From NCBI RefSeq assembly GCF_009856295.1, contig NZ_WMEU01000004.1, positions 124,001 to 188,000 on the forward strand: a DNA stretch of 64,000 nucleotides, written 5' to 3'. The stretch comes from Pontibacillus yanchengensis. GTDB lineage: Bacteria > Bacillota > Bacilli > Bacillales > BH030062. The notes beneath the pieces were generated by a model. It was not told the DNA's origin. It saw nothing but the letters and a program-made list of their open reading frames with translations, and did not search any database. The translations under genes and the position numbers were made by a program. Positions 8,590 through 17,770 of this stretch are shown in pieces; positions within the stretch are counted from its first letter, which is position 1; each line of letters opens with the position of its first letter.

Positions 8590-9750
8590 ATGACAAAGAG
8601 CGTACCACATGGAGGAACATTAATTAATCGATGGGATTCAGACTATTCTTATTCCCATATCCAAACAGAAATCGAACTAGATGCGATTGCATTAAGTGAT
8701 TTAGAGCTTATTGGCATTGGCGGGTATAGCCCTTTAACCGGTTTTCTAGAAGAAGCAGACTATCACTCTGTCGTTGAGAATATGAAACTAGAGAACGGGC
8801 TTCCATGGAGTATTCCGATTACTCTTCCGGTTACAGAAGAGAAGGCAAATACGTTGAGCACTGGAGATGAGGTCCGCCTCGTCTATCAAGGGGATGTGTA
8901 CGGTGTGCTAACCGTGAATTCGATCTTTTCACCGGATAAATCGAAAGAAGCACAATATGTGTATCAAACAACAGATGCTGCACACCCTGGGGTGAAAAAG
9001 GTGTATGATCGTCCTGATCATTATGTAGGTGGTCCGATTACATTAATCAAACGTACACCGAAGGGGCGCTTCACACAATATTATAAAGACCCTGTTGAAA
9101 CAAGAAACTATTTCACAAAACAAGGTTGGGAAAACATTGTAGGATTCCAAACAAGAAATCCTGTTCATCGTGCGCATGAATACATTCAAAAGACGGCTCT
9201 TGAAATAGTTGATGGTCTATTCTTAAACCCATTAGTAGGCGAAACTAAATCCGATGATATCCCTGCTGATGTGCGGATGGAAAGTTATGAAGTCATCTTG
9301 GAAAACTATTATCCTGAAGATCGAGTGTACTTAAGTGCCTTTCCTGCAGCGATGCGCTATGCCGGGCCAAGAGAAGCTGTATTCCACGCATTGGTACGTA
9401 AAAACTTTGGATGTACCCATTTCATAGTCGGGCGAGATCATGCAGGAGTAGGCGATTATTACGGAACCTATGATGCACAAAAAATATTCTCAAACTTTAC
9501 CGAAGAGGAATTAGGCATTAAGACGTTGTTCTTTGAACATAGCTTCTATTGCAAAAAGTGTGATGGAATGGCCTCTAACAAAACATGCCCACATGATAAA
9601 GAACATCATATGATGCTATCAGGTACAAAAGTAAGAGAAAAACTACAACGTGGAGAAAAACTACCTCCAGAATTTAGTAGACCAGAGGTAGTCGAAACAT
9701 TAATCAAAGGGATGAAACAGGATGCGGTCCAAACAGGAGGAAAAGAGTAA
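8590..9750 (+). CDS. sat: Sulfate adenylyltransferase (ATP sulfurylase)
   Basis: A 386-residue enzyme forming APS from sulfate and ATP. Hallmarks are [12 protein letters not shown] (ATP-binding HXXH-type motif), [13 protein letters not shown], and the C-terminal cysteine-rich stretch [16 protein letters not shown] typical of the Bacillus-type enzyme. The reading frame opens at an upstream TTG that lies inside the ribosome binding site TTGGAGGG, so the ATG at 8590 is the start. The stop overlaps the cysC start (TAATG), implying translational coupling. Confidence 0.96.
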   Translation: MTKSVPHGGTLINRWDSDYSYSHIQTEIELDAIALSDLELIGIGGYSPLTGFLEEADYHSVVENMKLENGLPWSIPITLPVTEEKANTLSTGDEVRLVYQGDVYGVLTVNSIFSPDKSKEAQYVYQTTDAAHPGVKKVYDRPDHYVGGPITLIKRTPKGRFTQYYKDPVETRNYFTKQGWENIVGFQTRNPVHRAHEYIQKTALEIVDGLFLNPLVGETKSDDIPADVRMESYEVILENYYPEDRVYLSAFPAAMRYAGPREAVFHALVRKNFGCTHFIVGRDHAGVGDYYGTYDAQKIFSNFTEEELGIKTLFFEHSFYCKKCDGMASNKTCPHDKEHHMMLSGTKVREKLQRGEKLPPEFSRPEVVETLIKGMKQDAVQTGGKE

Positions 9751-10349
9751 TGAGTGAAGAACGAAACCTAACTTGGCATGCATCTACTATCACGAAAGAT
9801 CTTCGTCATCGTAAAAATGAACATAAAAGTGCCATTCTTTGGTTTACAGGCCTTTCTGGTGCAGGTAAATCCTCCATTGCCAATGCTGTATCTTTAAAGC
9901 TATTTGATGAATCCATCCAGCATTTTGTCCTTGATGGAGATAATGTACGCCATGGTTTGAATAAAGACCTTGGTTTTAGCGAAGAAGATCGCAAGGAGAA
10001 TATTAGAAGAATAGGCGAAGTAGCCAAACTCTTTATTGATAGTGGCCAATTTGCCATTACAGCTTTTATTTCCCCTTTCCAGGAAGATCGAAATGATGTG
10101 CGTGAACTTGTTGAAGAAGATGAGTTCATCGAAATTCATGTGAAATGCTCGTTAGCTGAATGCGAGAAACGAGATCCAAAAGGGCTATATAAGAAAGTAA
10201 AACAAGGGGAAATTAAAAATTTCACTGGAATAGATTCTCCTTATGAAGCACCGGAATCACCAGAGATTGTAGTGGATGCAGAGAACGACTCAGTGGAAGC
10301 ATGTAGTGATCAAATTATTGCATATTTACGCGAGCAACAATATATCTAA
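9750..10349 (+). CDS. cysC: Adenylylsulfate kinase
   Basis: A 199-residue cytoplasmic kinase phosphorylating APS to PAPS. P-loop GLSGAGKSS at residues ~34-42, the substrate-binding [16 protein letters not shown], and the lid motif [15 protein letters not shown] are all present and intact. Length is normal. It overlaps the sat stop codon by one base. APS kinase beside an Fe-S-type reductase suggests both PAPS and APS routes are possible, or that PAPS serves sulfation. Confidence 0.96.
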   Translation: MSEERNLTWHASTITKDLRHRKNEHKSAILWFTGLSGAGKSSIANAVSLKLFDESIQHFVLDGDNVRHGLNKDLGFSEEDRKENIRRIGEVAKLFIDSGQFAITAFISPFQEDRNDVRELVEEDEFIEIHVKCSLAECEKRDPKGLYKKVKQGEIKNFTGIDSPYEAPESPEIVVDAENDSVEACSDQIIAYLREQQYI

Positions 10350-10382
10350 TAAGAAGGAGTTAATCATAAAGGGGGCCATTAG

Positions 10383-11168
10383 ATGGGGAAGGTATATCTT
10401 GTAGGTGCTGGACCTGGGGATGCAGACCTTATTACAGTCAAGGGACTGAAATGCATCCAACAGGCAGATGTTATTTTATACGATCGCCTTATTAACACAG
10501 AGTTACTGGAACAAGCCAAAGAAGATGTGGAGCTGATCTATTGTGGTAAGCTTCCGAATCATCATGCATTACAACAAGATACCATTAATCACTTCCTGGT
10601 GAAGCACGCTCGTAAAGGTAAGGTGGTTACTAGATTAAAGGGGGGCGATCCGTTTGTTTATGGACGTGGCGGTGAAGAAGCCGAAGCGTTAGCCAAAAAC
10701 TGCGTCGATTTTGAAGTCGTCCCTGGCATTACATCTGGAATCGCAGCACCTGCTTATGCTGGTATCCCAGTCACCCATCGTGAACTTGGCTCTACTTTTG
10801 CATTTGTTACTGGTCATCAGAAAGAAGGAGAGGAAGAAGAGCTGCGCTGGGAAAGTCTAGCAAAGGGAATCGATACATTAGCTATTTATATGGGAGTGAA
10901 AAATCTTCCATATATCGTTGATCAATTAACGAAGTATGGGCGTAGCTTTTCAACCCCCGTTGCCCTGATTCATTGGGGAACAACACACGAGCAAAAGGTG
11001 ACGACAGGAACACTAGCAACTATTGCAGAGGATGCGGAACGAGACGAAGTCAAAAACCCTAGTATGATTATCGTAGGAGAAGTTGTAAGATTCCGCGAAA
11101 GCATTAGTTGGTATGAGAAGCTACTAGAGGAGCAAAATGAACAAGTAGTAGCGGCAAATGTGAACTAA
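10383..11168 (+). CDS. sumT: Uroporphyrinogen-III C-methyltransferase (siroheme pathway)
   Basis: A 261-residue SAM-dependent methyltransferase of the tetrapyrrole methylase family making precorrin-2. The N-terminal GKVYLVGAGPGDADLITVKG and the KGGDPFVYGRGGEEAEAL signature are diagnostic. It corresponds to B. subtilis YlnD. With the next two genes it supplies siroheme for assimilatory sulfite reductase, whose structural genes are not in the window. It starts after GGGGGCCATTAG. Confidence 0.95.
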   Translation: MGKVYLVGAGPGDADLITVKGLKCIQQADVILYDRLINTELLEQAKEDVELIYCGKLPNHHALQQDTINHFLVKHARKGKVVTRLKGGDPFVYGRGGEEAEALAKNCVDFEVVPGITSGIAAPAYAGIPVTHRELGSTFAFVTGHQKEGEEEELRWESLAKGIDTLAIYMGVKNLPYIVDQLTKYGRSFSTPVALIHWGTTHEQKVTTGTLATIAEDAERDEVKNPSMIIVGEVVRFRESISWYEKLLEEQNEQVVAANVN

Positions 11169-11181
11169 GGAGAGGTCGGCA

Positions 11182-11913
11182 ATGCAAGCTGTACTATATG
11201 TATGTCATGGAAGTCGTGTAGCAAAAGGAAGACAACAGGCGGTATCATTCATTGAGCAATGCATGGAAACCATTGATGAACCAATACAAGAGGTTTGCTT
11301 CCTTGAGCTAGCTCAACCTACCATTGAGGAAGGTGTGCAGGCATGTATCGAACAAGGTGCGACGAAGGTCGCGGTAATACCGATACTGTTACTTTCTGCT
11401 AATCACGCAAAGCACGATATTCCAGATGAACTTGAGCCTATAAAACAAGCCCACCCATCGGTTCAGTTCCAATATGGGGCACCATTTGGTGTGCATGAGC
11501 GCATTGTTGATATTTTGCTAGAACGTATCCATGAACAGGGAACGGAGCCCACTACAGACGATATGATCTTACTTGTAGGTAGAGGAAGTAGTGATGAAGC
11601 AGTCAAGGAAAATTTCCGAGAGATTGAATCCTATGTAAAACAAAAAACCAACCTACATAAGGTAGAAACCTGCTATCTTGCTGCGGCTCATCCGACCTTT
11701 GCTGAGGGGTTAGAACAAGCAAAAGCTTCAGAGGCTAAACGTGTATTCGTAGTACCTTATTTGTTATTTACGGGCATTCTCATGCAAGAAATGACAGAAG
11801 CGATTGAAGAGTTATCCTCTCCTCAACCGTTCATTCTATGTAACTATCTTGGCTATCATCCTAACCTTCGTGAAGTCTTGCGAGATCGCGTGTATGAGGC
11901 AATAGGTGCATGA
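11182..11913 (+). CDS. sirB: Sirohydrochlorin ferrochelatase
   Basis: A 243-residue class II chelatase (B. subtilis YlnE-like) with two CbiX-type half domains. The first begins VCHGSRVAKG, containing the metal-site His. The second carries LVGRGSSDEAVKENF. It inserts Fe2+ into sirohydrochlorin to give siroheme. Its last codons overlap the next gene by ATGA, so translation is probably coupled. Confidence 0.93.
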   Translation: MQAVLYVCHGSRVAKGRQQAVSFIEQCMETIDEPIQEVCFLELAQPTIEEGVQACIEQGATKVAVIPILLLSANHAKHDIPDELEPIKQAHPSVQFQYGAPFGVHERIVDILLERIHEQGTEPTTDDMILLVGRGSSDEAVKENFREIESYVKQKTNLHKVETCYLAAAHPTFAEGLEQAKASEAKRVFVVPYLLFTGILMQEMTEAIEELSSPQPFILCNYLGYHPNLREVLRDRVYEAIGA

Positions 11914-12536
11914 GTTCCTATCCGGTTATGCTGAATCTTGCCAATAAGAAAGTGCTCGTTGTAGGAGGGGGCTCCATAGCTTACCGGAAGATTTCTGGTC
12001 TACAAGATTCAGGTGCAAGTATCCATGTTGTGGCCCAGTCAGTGGATCCGTCCATTGAAGCACTTGAACAGTTAGGTGCTGTTAACGTGGAACGAAAGGC
12101 ATTTGAGTCGAGTGATCTGGCTGGAGCATTTTTGATTATTGCGGCGACAGACAGCATAGAAGTCAATGAATGGATTAGCAAGGAAGCAGCTGATCATCAA
12201 TTAGTAAATCGAGCAGATCGGGCCGCGTCTGGAAATACCATCATCCCTTCTAGTATTAAAAGAGGTAAACTGACTATCGCTGTTTCAACAGAAGGAGCAA
12301 GTCCGAAGCTAACCAAGAAGATTAAGCAAGAAATCGCAGAGAAATACGACGAATCGTATGAAGCGTATATTGACTTTTTACATGAAGTCCGAGGTCGTGT
12401 TCACCATTCCAATCTGAGTCAAGAAACAAAAAAACGACTCCTCGAGCAAGTACTCGAGGAAGAATACCGAACATCCCCCTCCAAGCGACAACATTTCTTG
12501 TATCAACTCGAATTTGGGTTTTTGCAAGATGAGTGA
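11910..12536 (+). CDS. sirC: Precorrin-2 dehydrogenase
   Basis: A 208-residue NAD-dependent enzyme oxidising precorrin-2 to sirohydrochlorin (B. subtilis YlnF-like). The Rossmann motif VVGGGSIAYRKISGL and the NRADRAASGNTIIPSSIKRG / STEGASPKLTKKIK substrate region are intact. It lacks the chelatase and methyltransferase parts of CysG, which are separate genes here. Final gene of the operon, followed by a terminator. Confidence 0.94.
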   Translation: MSSYPVMLNLANKKVLVVGGGSIAYRKISGLQDSGASIHVVAQSVDPSIEALEQLGAVNVERKAFESSDLAGAFLIIAATDSIEVNEWISKEAADHQLVNRADRAASGNTIIPSSIKRGKLTIAVSTEGASPKLTKKIKQEIAEKYDESYEAYIDFLHEVRGRVHHSNLSQETKKRLLEQVLEEEYRTSPSKRQHFLYQLEFGFLQDE

Positions 12537-12563
12537 GAGGCTTGGGGCGTGTGTAAAGGTAGG

Positions 12564-12591
12564 AAACCACTCGTGTTGAGTGGTTTTTTTA
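12564..12591 (+). terminator. Terminator of the sulfate-assimilation operon
   Basis: Perfect 8-bp stem AACCACTC / GAGTGGTT with a GTGTT loop and a run of T. Confidence 0.92.
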
Positions 12592-12614
12592 TTGCTCTCT
12601 TTCTTGTTGATTCA

Positions 12615-12767
12615 GAGCGAGGTTGGGAGTGTTGAGCAACTTTCTGAGAGGGGAGGGAGGTGAAATAGAGCTTGGGAGCGACATTTTGGCGAGAAAGAGG
12701 AAAAACGGAACGACAATTTCGAAATAGGGGCGACTTTTCTGAAATAGGAGCGAGCGCGGAATTCAGA
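12615..12767. repeat. Imperfect 20-bp tandem repeat array
   Basis: Units beginning GAGCGA/GAGCAA recur at 12615, 12634, 12676, 12708, 12728 and 12748. The last three are exactly 20 bp apart (for example GGGCGACTTTTCTGAAATAG). The same unit type forms a second array at 24612-24711. It is non-coding and lies just behind an operon terminator. Confidence 0.75.
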
Positions 12768-12819
12768 GGTACCTTAACGCGCGCACCCCGTGCTCCTCCC
12801 TTTCTCTTAAATATATATC

Positions 12820-12848
12820 TTGCGAAAATAGTTAACCAGGTGTACTAT
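12820..12848 (+). promoter_or_regulatory. SigA-type promoter of the marR-efflux operon
   Basis: TTGCGA (12820-12825), a 17-bp spacer, and TACTAT (12843-12848), 37 bp before the MarR start. Spacing is ideal, and a MarR repressor would be expected to bind around it. Confidence 0.65.
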
Positions 12849-12884
12849 TAATGGAGTGAATATATCGAGAAAGGAAGTTTGTGA

Positions 12885-13316
12885 TTGGATCAAGAGAAAA
12901 TGAAGCTGATTTCTGAGCTGGAAGTTACCATGCGCATGTTTATTAGAGATTTTAGGAAAGAAATGAACGAACAGCTTGGGGACGGGTTTACCAGTAGTGA
13001 TGTTGCTTTTTTGCGTATAATAAATGAATCAAGTAATCAAAATGTATCGACTCTTGCTTCTACGCTGAATGTATCCAAAAGTCACGCTACCTCTGTTACA
13101 GATCGACTGGTGGAGAAGGAGCTTATTACACGGGAGCGATCGACGAGTGATAGGAGAGTTATTGTATTAGCTCTTACAGATAAAGGTAGTGAAGTGCTTA
13201 CTCATTTAGAGGGCATACGTGAGAAGTATATGCAAAAACGATTTGAGCCATTGTCAAAAGAAGATCTCAAAGAACTTATTCGAATTTATAGTTTACTGAG
13301 CAGTGAGGAGGAGTAA
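12885..13316 (+). CDS. MarR family transcriptional regulator
   Basis: A 143-residue winged-helix dimeric regulator. The recognition segment NVSTLASTLNVSKSHATSVTDRLVEKELI and the wing RSTSDRRVIVLALTDKG are classical MarR features. The TTG start at 12885 lies 7 nt after AAGGAAG; an ATG at 12900 is an alternative. Its stop overlaps the RBS of the downstream efflux pump, so it is very likely the local repressor of that pump, relieved by a small lipophilic ligand. Confidence 0.92.
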   Translation: MDQEKMKLISELEVTMRMFIRDFRKEMNEQLGDGFTSSDVAFLRIINESSNQNVSTLASTLNVSKSHATSVTDRLVEKELITRERSTSDRRVIVLALTDKGSEVLTHLEGIREKYMQKRFEPLSKEDLKELIRIYSLLSSEEE

Positions 13317-13317
13317 C

Positions 13318-14934
13318 GTGGAGCATCTTGAACACAGACAAAAAGTGACCATTATGATTGCCATTATGGCAGCGATGCTGTTCGCCGCATTGAACCAAAC
13401 CATTGTCGGCACAGCGTTACCCGTCATTGTAGCGGATATTGGGGGGATGGACTATTTTAGTTGGGTCTTTACCATTTACATGTTAACGACGAGTCTTACA
13501 GCTATTCTAGTTGGTAAACTCTCCGACACCTATGGAAGAAAACCGTTTATTTTAGTCGGAATAGGTGTGTTTATTGTTGGAGCGCTATTATGTGGAACGT
13601 CCGTGAATATCTATCAATTAATCATCTATCGTGGAATTCAAGGCTTTGGAGGCGGGATGATTATGTCCACGGCATTCACAGCTATCGGAGATTTATTCCC
13701 ACCACGTGAACGCGGTCGTTGGCAAGGATTAATGGCGTCTGTGTTTGGACTTTCCAGTGTCTTTGGACCAACCCTTGGTGGTTATATCGTAGACACCTTT
13801 AAGTGGAATTGGGTATTCTGGGTCTTCCTGCCGTTTGGTATTGTTGCTTTTATTATGATTTATAAAATGTTTCCGAACATCAAATCAGACGAAAAAACAA
13901 CGGTCGATTACCTTGGTGCCATCATTTTAGCTTCAACCATCACACCTCTCTTATTGGCTTTTTCATGGGCAGGGGAAACGTATGCATGGGATTCTGCAGT
14001 TATTATTGGCCTGTTTAGTTGGTCTGTAGTGGCGTTAAGTGTATTTGTTTATGTGGAACAGAGAGCGAAAAATCCTGTGATCCCACTACACTTGTTTAAA
14101 AATAGTATTTTTACGATTTCAAATGTCAGTGGACTATTAATGGGGATGGGCATGTTTGGTGCTATTATGTATATGCCATTCTTTATTCAAGGCGTTATGG
14201 GCATATCGGCTACGAAGTCAGGATTTGTCATGATGTCGATGATGCTTAGTATGGTCATCACGAGTACAGTAGGTGGTCAACTGATTACGAAAACAGGGCG
14301 ATATAAGGTTTTTGCCATTGCAGGACTACTTATCATGGGAATAGGGATGTTCTCGATGTCCCAGATGAATGTAGACACTACATTAATTGGAGCGGTTCGA
14401 AACTTGATGATTGTCGGATTAGGTTTAGGACTTAGTTTCCCAGTTTTAACGCTAACCGTGCAAAATGCTGTTGATTATAAATATTTAGGTGTAGCCACAT
14501 CGGCTTCGCAGTTTTTCCGCCAAGCAGGAGGAACCATTGGCGTATCGATTATGGGGGCGATTATGAATCGCATTATGACGAATGAAATGCAAAGTCTATC
14601 GATTTCTTCTGGTCAAACTTCTCAGCTAGACACTGTGAAAGCAATTGAAGATCCTCAAGTATTGATGGATCCAGATAAGATTAATCAGATTAAAGAAACT
14701 GTTCCTAATGAGATGTTACCTGTATTTAACCAGGTTATTGATAAGGTGCAGATTGTGTTAAGTACTGCATTAGGTGGTTCATTTCTGTTTGGGACGTTTG
14801 TTTTGGGAGTAGCTCTAGTGCTAATTTTATTCTTAAAGGAAATTCCTTTACGCATGACGAATAAAACTGATGAAGAATCTGCCAATGAGAATACTCATGA
14901 GGGCAATGTTCAAGAGTCTGAGGCTACAGTATAA
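13318..14934 (+). CDS. MFS multidrug efflux transporter, DHA2 (EmrB/QacA) family
   Basis: A 538-residue protein with 14 predicted transmembrane helices. Motif A appears as GKLSDTYGRKPF and motif C as SVFGLSSVFGPTLGGY, both marking drug:H+ antiporters. The GTG at 13318 is chosen because AGGAGG lies 6-7 nt upstream; the in-frame GTG at 13303 lies before that site. It forms a two-gene operon with the MarR regulator. The last ~25 residues are a soluble acidic tail (TDEESANENTHEGN). Confidence 0.92.
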   Translation: MEHLEHRQKVTIMIAIMAAMLFAALNQTIVGTALPVIVADIGGMDYFSWVFTIYMLTTSLTAILVGKLSDTYGRKPFILVGIGVFIVGALLCGTSVNIYQLIIYRGIQGFGGGMIMSTAFTAIGDLFPPRERGRWQGLMASVFGLSSVFGPTLGGYIVDTFKWNWVFWVFLPFGIVAFIMIYKMFPNIKSDEKTTVDYLGAIILASTITPLLLAFSWAGETYAWDSAVIIGLFSWSVVALSVFVYVEQRAKNPVIPLHLFKNSIFTISNVSGLLMGMGMFGAIMYMPFFIQGVMGISATKSGFVMMSMMLSMVITSTVGGQLITKTGRYKVFAIAGLLIMGIGMFSMSQMNVDTTLIGAVRNLMIVGLGLGLSFPVLTLTVQNAVDYKYLGVATSASQFFRQAGGTIGVSIMGAIMNRIMTNEMQSLSISSGQTSQLDTVKAIEDPQVLMDPDKINQIKETVPNEMLPVFNQVIDKVQIVLSTALGGSFLFGTFVLGVALVLILFLKEIPLRMTNKTDEESANENTHEGNVQESEATV

Positions 14935-14936
14935 AC

Positions 14937-14975
14937 AAAGCCCCACTGATTATCCGAATTCAGTGGGGCTTTTTA
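14937..14975. terminator. Bidirectional terminator
   Basis: AAAGCCCCACTGA / TTCAGTGGGGCTTT hairpin with T-runs on both strands, shared by the efflux pump and the convergent HAD phosphatase gene. Confidence 0.92.
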
Positions 14976-14981
14976 GTATTT

Positions 14982-15722
14982 TTATTTTAAAATAGACTCT
15001 ATAGCTTTTGCTACACCGTGCTCTTCATTTGTAGCCGTTACCCAGTTTGCTTCTTTTTTCACAACATCTTGCGCATTTCCCATTGCTACGCCATAGCCTG
15101 CCTCGTGAATCATCGCTATATCATTTAAGCTGTCTCCAATAGCCATAACATGATCCATGGAAAGGTCGAGCCACTTCGATACTTTTCGAAGTGCAGTTGC
15201 TTTATTAATTCCAACAGGATTTACCTCAATATTGGTTAAGCTTGAGTTGGTCACTTCGAACGTACCTTTTTCTTTTATTTCATTCATTACAGTTTCTCGA
15301 AGTTCGTCATCATGTATCTCAAATCCGAATTTGATCCAGTCGTAATCCTCTACTTCTTTTTCGAAAGGAAGTTGGCTACTAAAGCGGCCTTGTACGGTTG
15401 AGGACCAGAAAGCTACATTGTGTCGATTCGTAAGTTCCCATAGGTGCTGAACATCTTCCATAGGGAGGGTATTCCGTTCAACAAGGGTAAAATCCTGATC
15501 GTAGATTTCTCCTCCATTGATGGTGACAAGGTAGGCAGATTCTCCAAGTGTCGTAATAATATCTTTACAGGTGGACAAGGCTCTGCCTGTGCTAATGACG
15601 ACATGGATGCCTTGTTCTTTCGCTTTATGAATGGCGTTACGATTTTCTTCAGATATTTCATGATGTTTATTTAGTAACGTACCGTCCATATCTATCGCGA
15701 CTAATTTAATATCTTTTTGCAT
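14982..15722 (-). CDS. Cof-type HAD-IIB family phosphatase
   Basis: A 246-residue cytoplasmic hydrolase. Motif I DMDGTLLNKHHEIS (nucleophile and acid Asp), motif II VISTGRA, the Lys in INKATALRKVSKW, and motif IV AIGDSLNDIAMI are intact, with a C2B cap between motifs II and III. Such proteins dephosphorylate sugar phosphates, FMN or pyridoxal phosphate; the substrate is not predictable. Start: ATG 9-10 nt after AGGAGG; the upstream frame extension (MVVCWTKGGQEH) contains the ribosome binding site and is not coding. Confidence 0.92.
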   Translation of the reverse strand: MQKDIKLVAIDMDGTLLNKHHEISEENRNAIHKAKEQGIHVVISTGRALSTCKDIITTLGESAYLVTINGGEIYDQDFTLVERNTLPMEDVQHLWELTNRHNVAFWSSTVQGRFSSQLPFEKEVEDYDWIKFGFEIHDDELRETVMNEIKEKGTFEVTNSSLTNIEVNPVGINKATALRKVSKWLDLSMDHVMAIGDSLNDIAMIHEAGYGVAMGNAQDVVKKEANWVTATNEEHGVAKAIESILK

Positions 15723-15908
15723 GTGTTCTTGTCCTCCTTTTGTCCAACAAACAACCACTCTTATTCTAATACAAAAATCTTAATACGGGTAGGGTTGAGA
15801 GCAAGAACTTGTTTATGTCCTATATTAGAAGCAAGTTGTTGAATCTTTTACACGTGTTTCATTCTCAAGTAGTATATACGTAAACGAATGGAAAATGGAG
15901 GAGAATGC

Positions 15909-17636
15909 ATGCCACAACAGCAGAGAAAGATAGCTGCGATTCAATTCAATCCGAAGTTAAACCGTCGAAATGCCAATATTAAGGAATTGAATGGGTTAGT
16001 CCGTGAGGCAGCTGAAAATGGAGCAGAGCTGATTGTAACACCAGAGATGGCTACAACAGGGTACCATTATCTTGATCGTTCTGCTATATCCCCATATGTT
16101 GATACAATCCCTGGACTTACCACAGCTCAGTTCAGTGAAATCGCTAAAGCATATCAGACTCATATTGTCATTGGAATGGCTGAGTTGGATAGTGAAACAG
16201 GTCTCTATTATAATTCGGCAGCGTTGGTTGGACCTGAGGGATATATTGGAAAGTACCGAAAAATTCACCAGTGGGTGGTCGAAAATTACTGGTCCTGCTG
16301 GGGGGATATTGGTTGTCCAGTATTTGAAACAGAAATTGGGAATATAGCGATGATTATATGTCAGGACGCAACGTACTTGGAGTCTGTTCGTCTTGCTGCA
16401 GTAAATGGAGCGGATATCCTATGCTTTCCAACCAATTCTTCAGGAGCATCTATCTCAATGCTTCAGCATTGGGCAGAAATGAATGGCCTCTATATTGTGA
16501 GTGCGAACCGGTCAGACAAAGAAGAAGACTTTAATATGATAGGGGCTAGCGCTATTTGGGCACCTAACGGCGAAAAGATTGCAGAAGCTCCGTTCACGAG
16601 TGAAGTTACAGGATGTTCCCCTTCTATACTCTATGGAACTATTAATACGAGTGACTACCAGAATCACGCTAAAAGTAGAATGCTGGAACGAAGAATGGAT
16701 GCGTATAAAGAACTCATGCTTTTTTTAGGTCCGTGGGATTATACGAAAAATACACATTCTCGATCGATAAAGGCAGCTACTCTCCAATATGAACCAATCA
16801 TTGGGGATAAACAAGCTAACCTTAGTAAGGTAAAAAAACTGGTTAGAGAAAAAGTGGAGGGTGACGTCAATTTAATTGTCTTGCCAGAGCTTTCCTTAAT
16901 TGGACCAGTAAAAACGATTAGAAAACAAGACATTCATCCTTTTGCAGAAACGGATGATGGCCCCACTATACAGGAAATGAAGCAGCTAGCACGTGAGGTA
17001 GAAGCACATATCGTGTTTGGATTTGCTGAACAAGAAATGCCCCACTTTTATAATGCAGCCCTATTAATCAGTCCACAAGGAGAAGTAATTGGCAAGCATC
17101 GTAAAATTCATTTAAATGAACAGAATGATAAATGGGCTACACCAGGTGATCGAATCTTCGTGACGCCAGTGAATGGATTTGGGCGTGTTGGGATGATGAT
17201 TGGGTATGATGCCACGTTTCCAGAAGTTGCCTCTGTATTAGCGGTGAAACGAGCAGATATGATTTGTATTCCAGCGAGTTGGAGTGGAGAACACGGTGTG
17301 GAACTATCTATGAACCAACAGATATTTCCGCGACCGTACCCAAAAGGGACCGTGTCTACTTGGGATGCAGTGGCTAAAGGAGCGCAGGCTTATACGATTG
17401 TATCGAATTTTGTGGGCACTTCTATAGAGTTTAAAGGACGAAGTGCAATCTACAATCTTGATCAAAATTATGTTCATGATCAAACGGTCATTGCTTCTGA
17501 TAGCCAAGAGGAAGTATTAGTGAATCAATTCCATACAATGAAAACAGACTGGTGGTTAAATCAAGAAAAATTAATATTAACGAGACGAACATCTTATTAC
17601 AAACCACTTGTTACGAAAGTCCCTCCCTTTTTATAG
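15909..17636 (+). CDS. Tandem carbon-nitrogen hydrolase (two nitrilase domains, second lacks catalytic Cys)
   Basis: A 575-residue fusion of two nitrilase-superfamily domains. Domain 1 (~1-270) carries a complete Glu-Lys-Cys triad: Glu46 (TPEMATTG), Lys118 (KYRKIHQ), Cys151 (IICQDA). Domain 2 (~290-560) keeps Glu327 (LPELS) and Lys399 (KHRKIHL), but the Cys position reads MMIGYDATFPE, with Gly432 (codon GGG) where ICYD is normal. Domain 1 is therefore probably an amidase/nitrilase and domain 2 non-catalytic, perhaps structural. The ATG at 15909 has GGAGGAG 5 nt upstream, while the in-frame ATG at 15888 precedes that site. Substrate unknown; monocistronic. Confidence 0.88.
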   Translation: MPQQQRKIAAIQFNPKLNRRNANIKELNGLVREAAENGAELIVTPEMATTGYHYLDRSAISPYVDTIPGLTTAQFSEIAKAYQTHIVIGMAELDSETGLYYNSAALVGPEGYIGKYRKIHQWVVENYWSCWGDIGCPVFETEIGNIAMIICQDATYLESVRLAAVNGADILCFPTNSSGASISMLQHWAEMNGLYIVSANRSDKEEDFNMIGASAIWAPNGEKIAEAPFTSEVTGCSPSILYGTINTSDYQNHAKSRMLERRMDAYKELMLFLGPWDYTKNTHSRSIKAATLQYEPIIGDKQANLSKVKKLVREKVEGDVNLIVLPELSLIGPVKTIRKQDIHPFAETDDGPTIQEMKQLAREVEAHIVFGFAEQEMPHFYNAALLISPQGEVIGKHRKIHLNEQNDKWATPGDRIFVTPVNGFGRVGMMIGYDATFPEVASVLAVKRADMICIPASWSGEHGVELSMNQQIFPRPYPKGTVSTWDAVAKGAQAYTIVSNFVGTSIEFKGRSAIYNLDQNYVHDQTVIASDSQEEVLVNQFHTMKTDWWLNQEKLILTRRTSYYKPLVTKVPPFL

Positions 17637-17681
17637 AGAGTGGGATAATAGTACTGACAATATTTTCTCAAATTTGACAAT

Positions 17682-17709
17682 TTTACACGAAATTTACGAA
17701 AAATTAAAA
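17682..17709 (+). promoter_or_regulatory. PhoP boxes upstream of alkaline phosphatase
   Basis: Three TT(T/A)ACA-like hexamers at exact 11-bp intervals: TTTACA (17682), TTTACG (17693), TTAAAA (17704). This matches the Bacillus PhoP~P binding arrangement (TTAACA-like repeats with 5-bp gaps). TATTCT at 17730-17735 is a plausible -10. The downstream gene is a phosphatase, supporting phosphate-starvation control. Confidence 0.6.
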
Positions 17710-17770
17710 TAATTGAAGTGCTCTCATGTTATTCTTACAACTGTATTCAAAATATGGGAGGGGAATTTCA

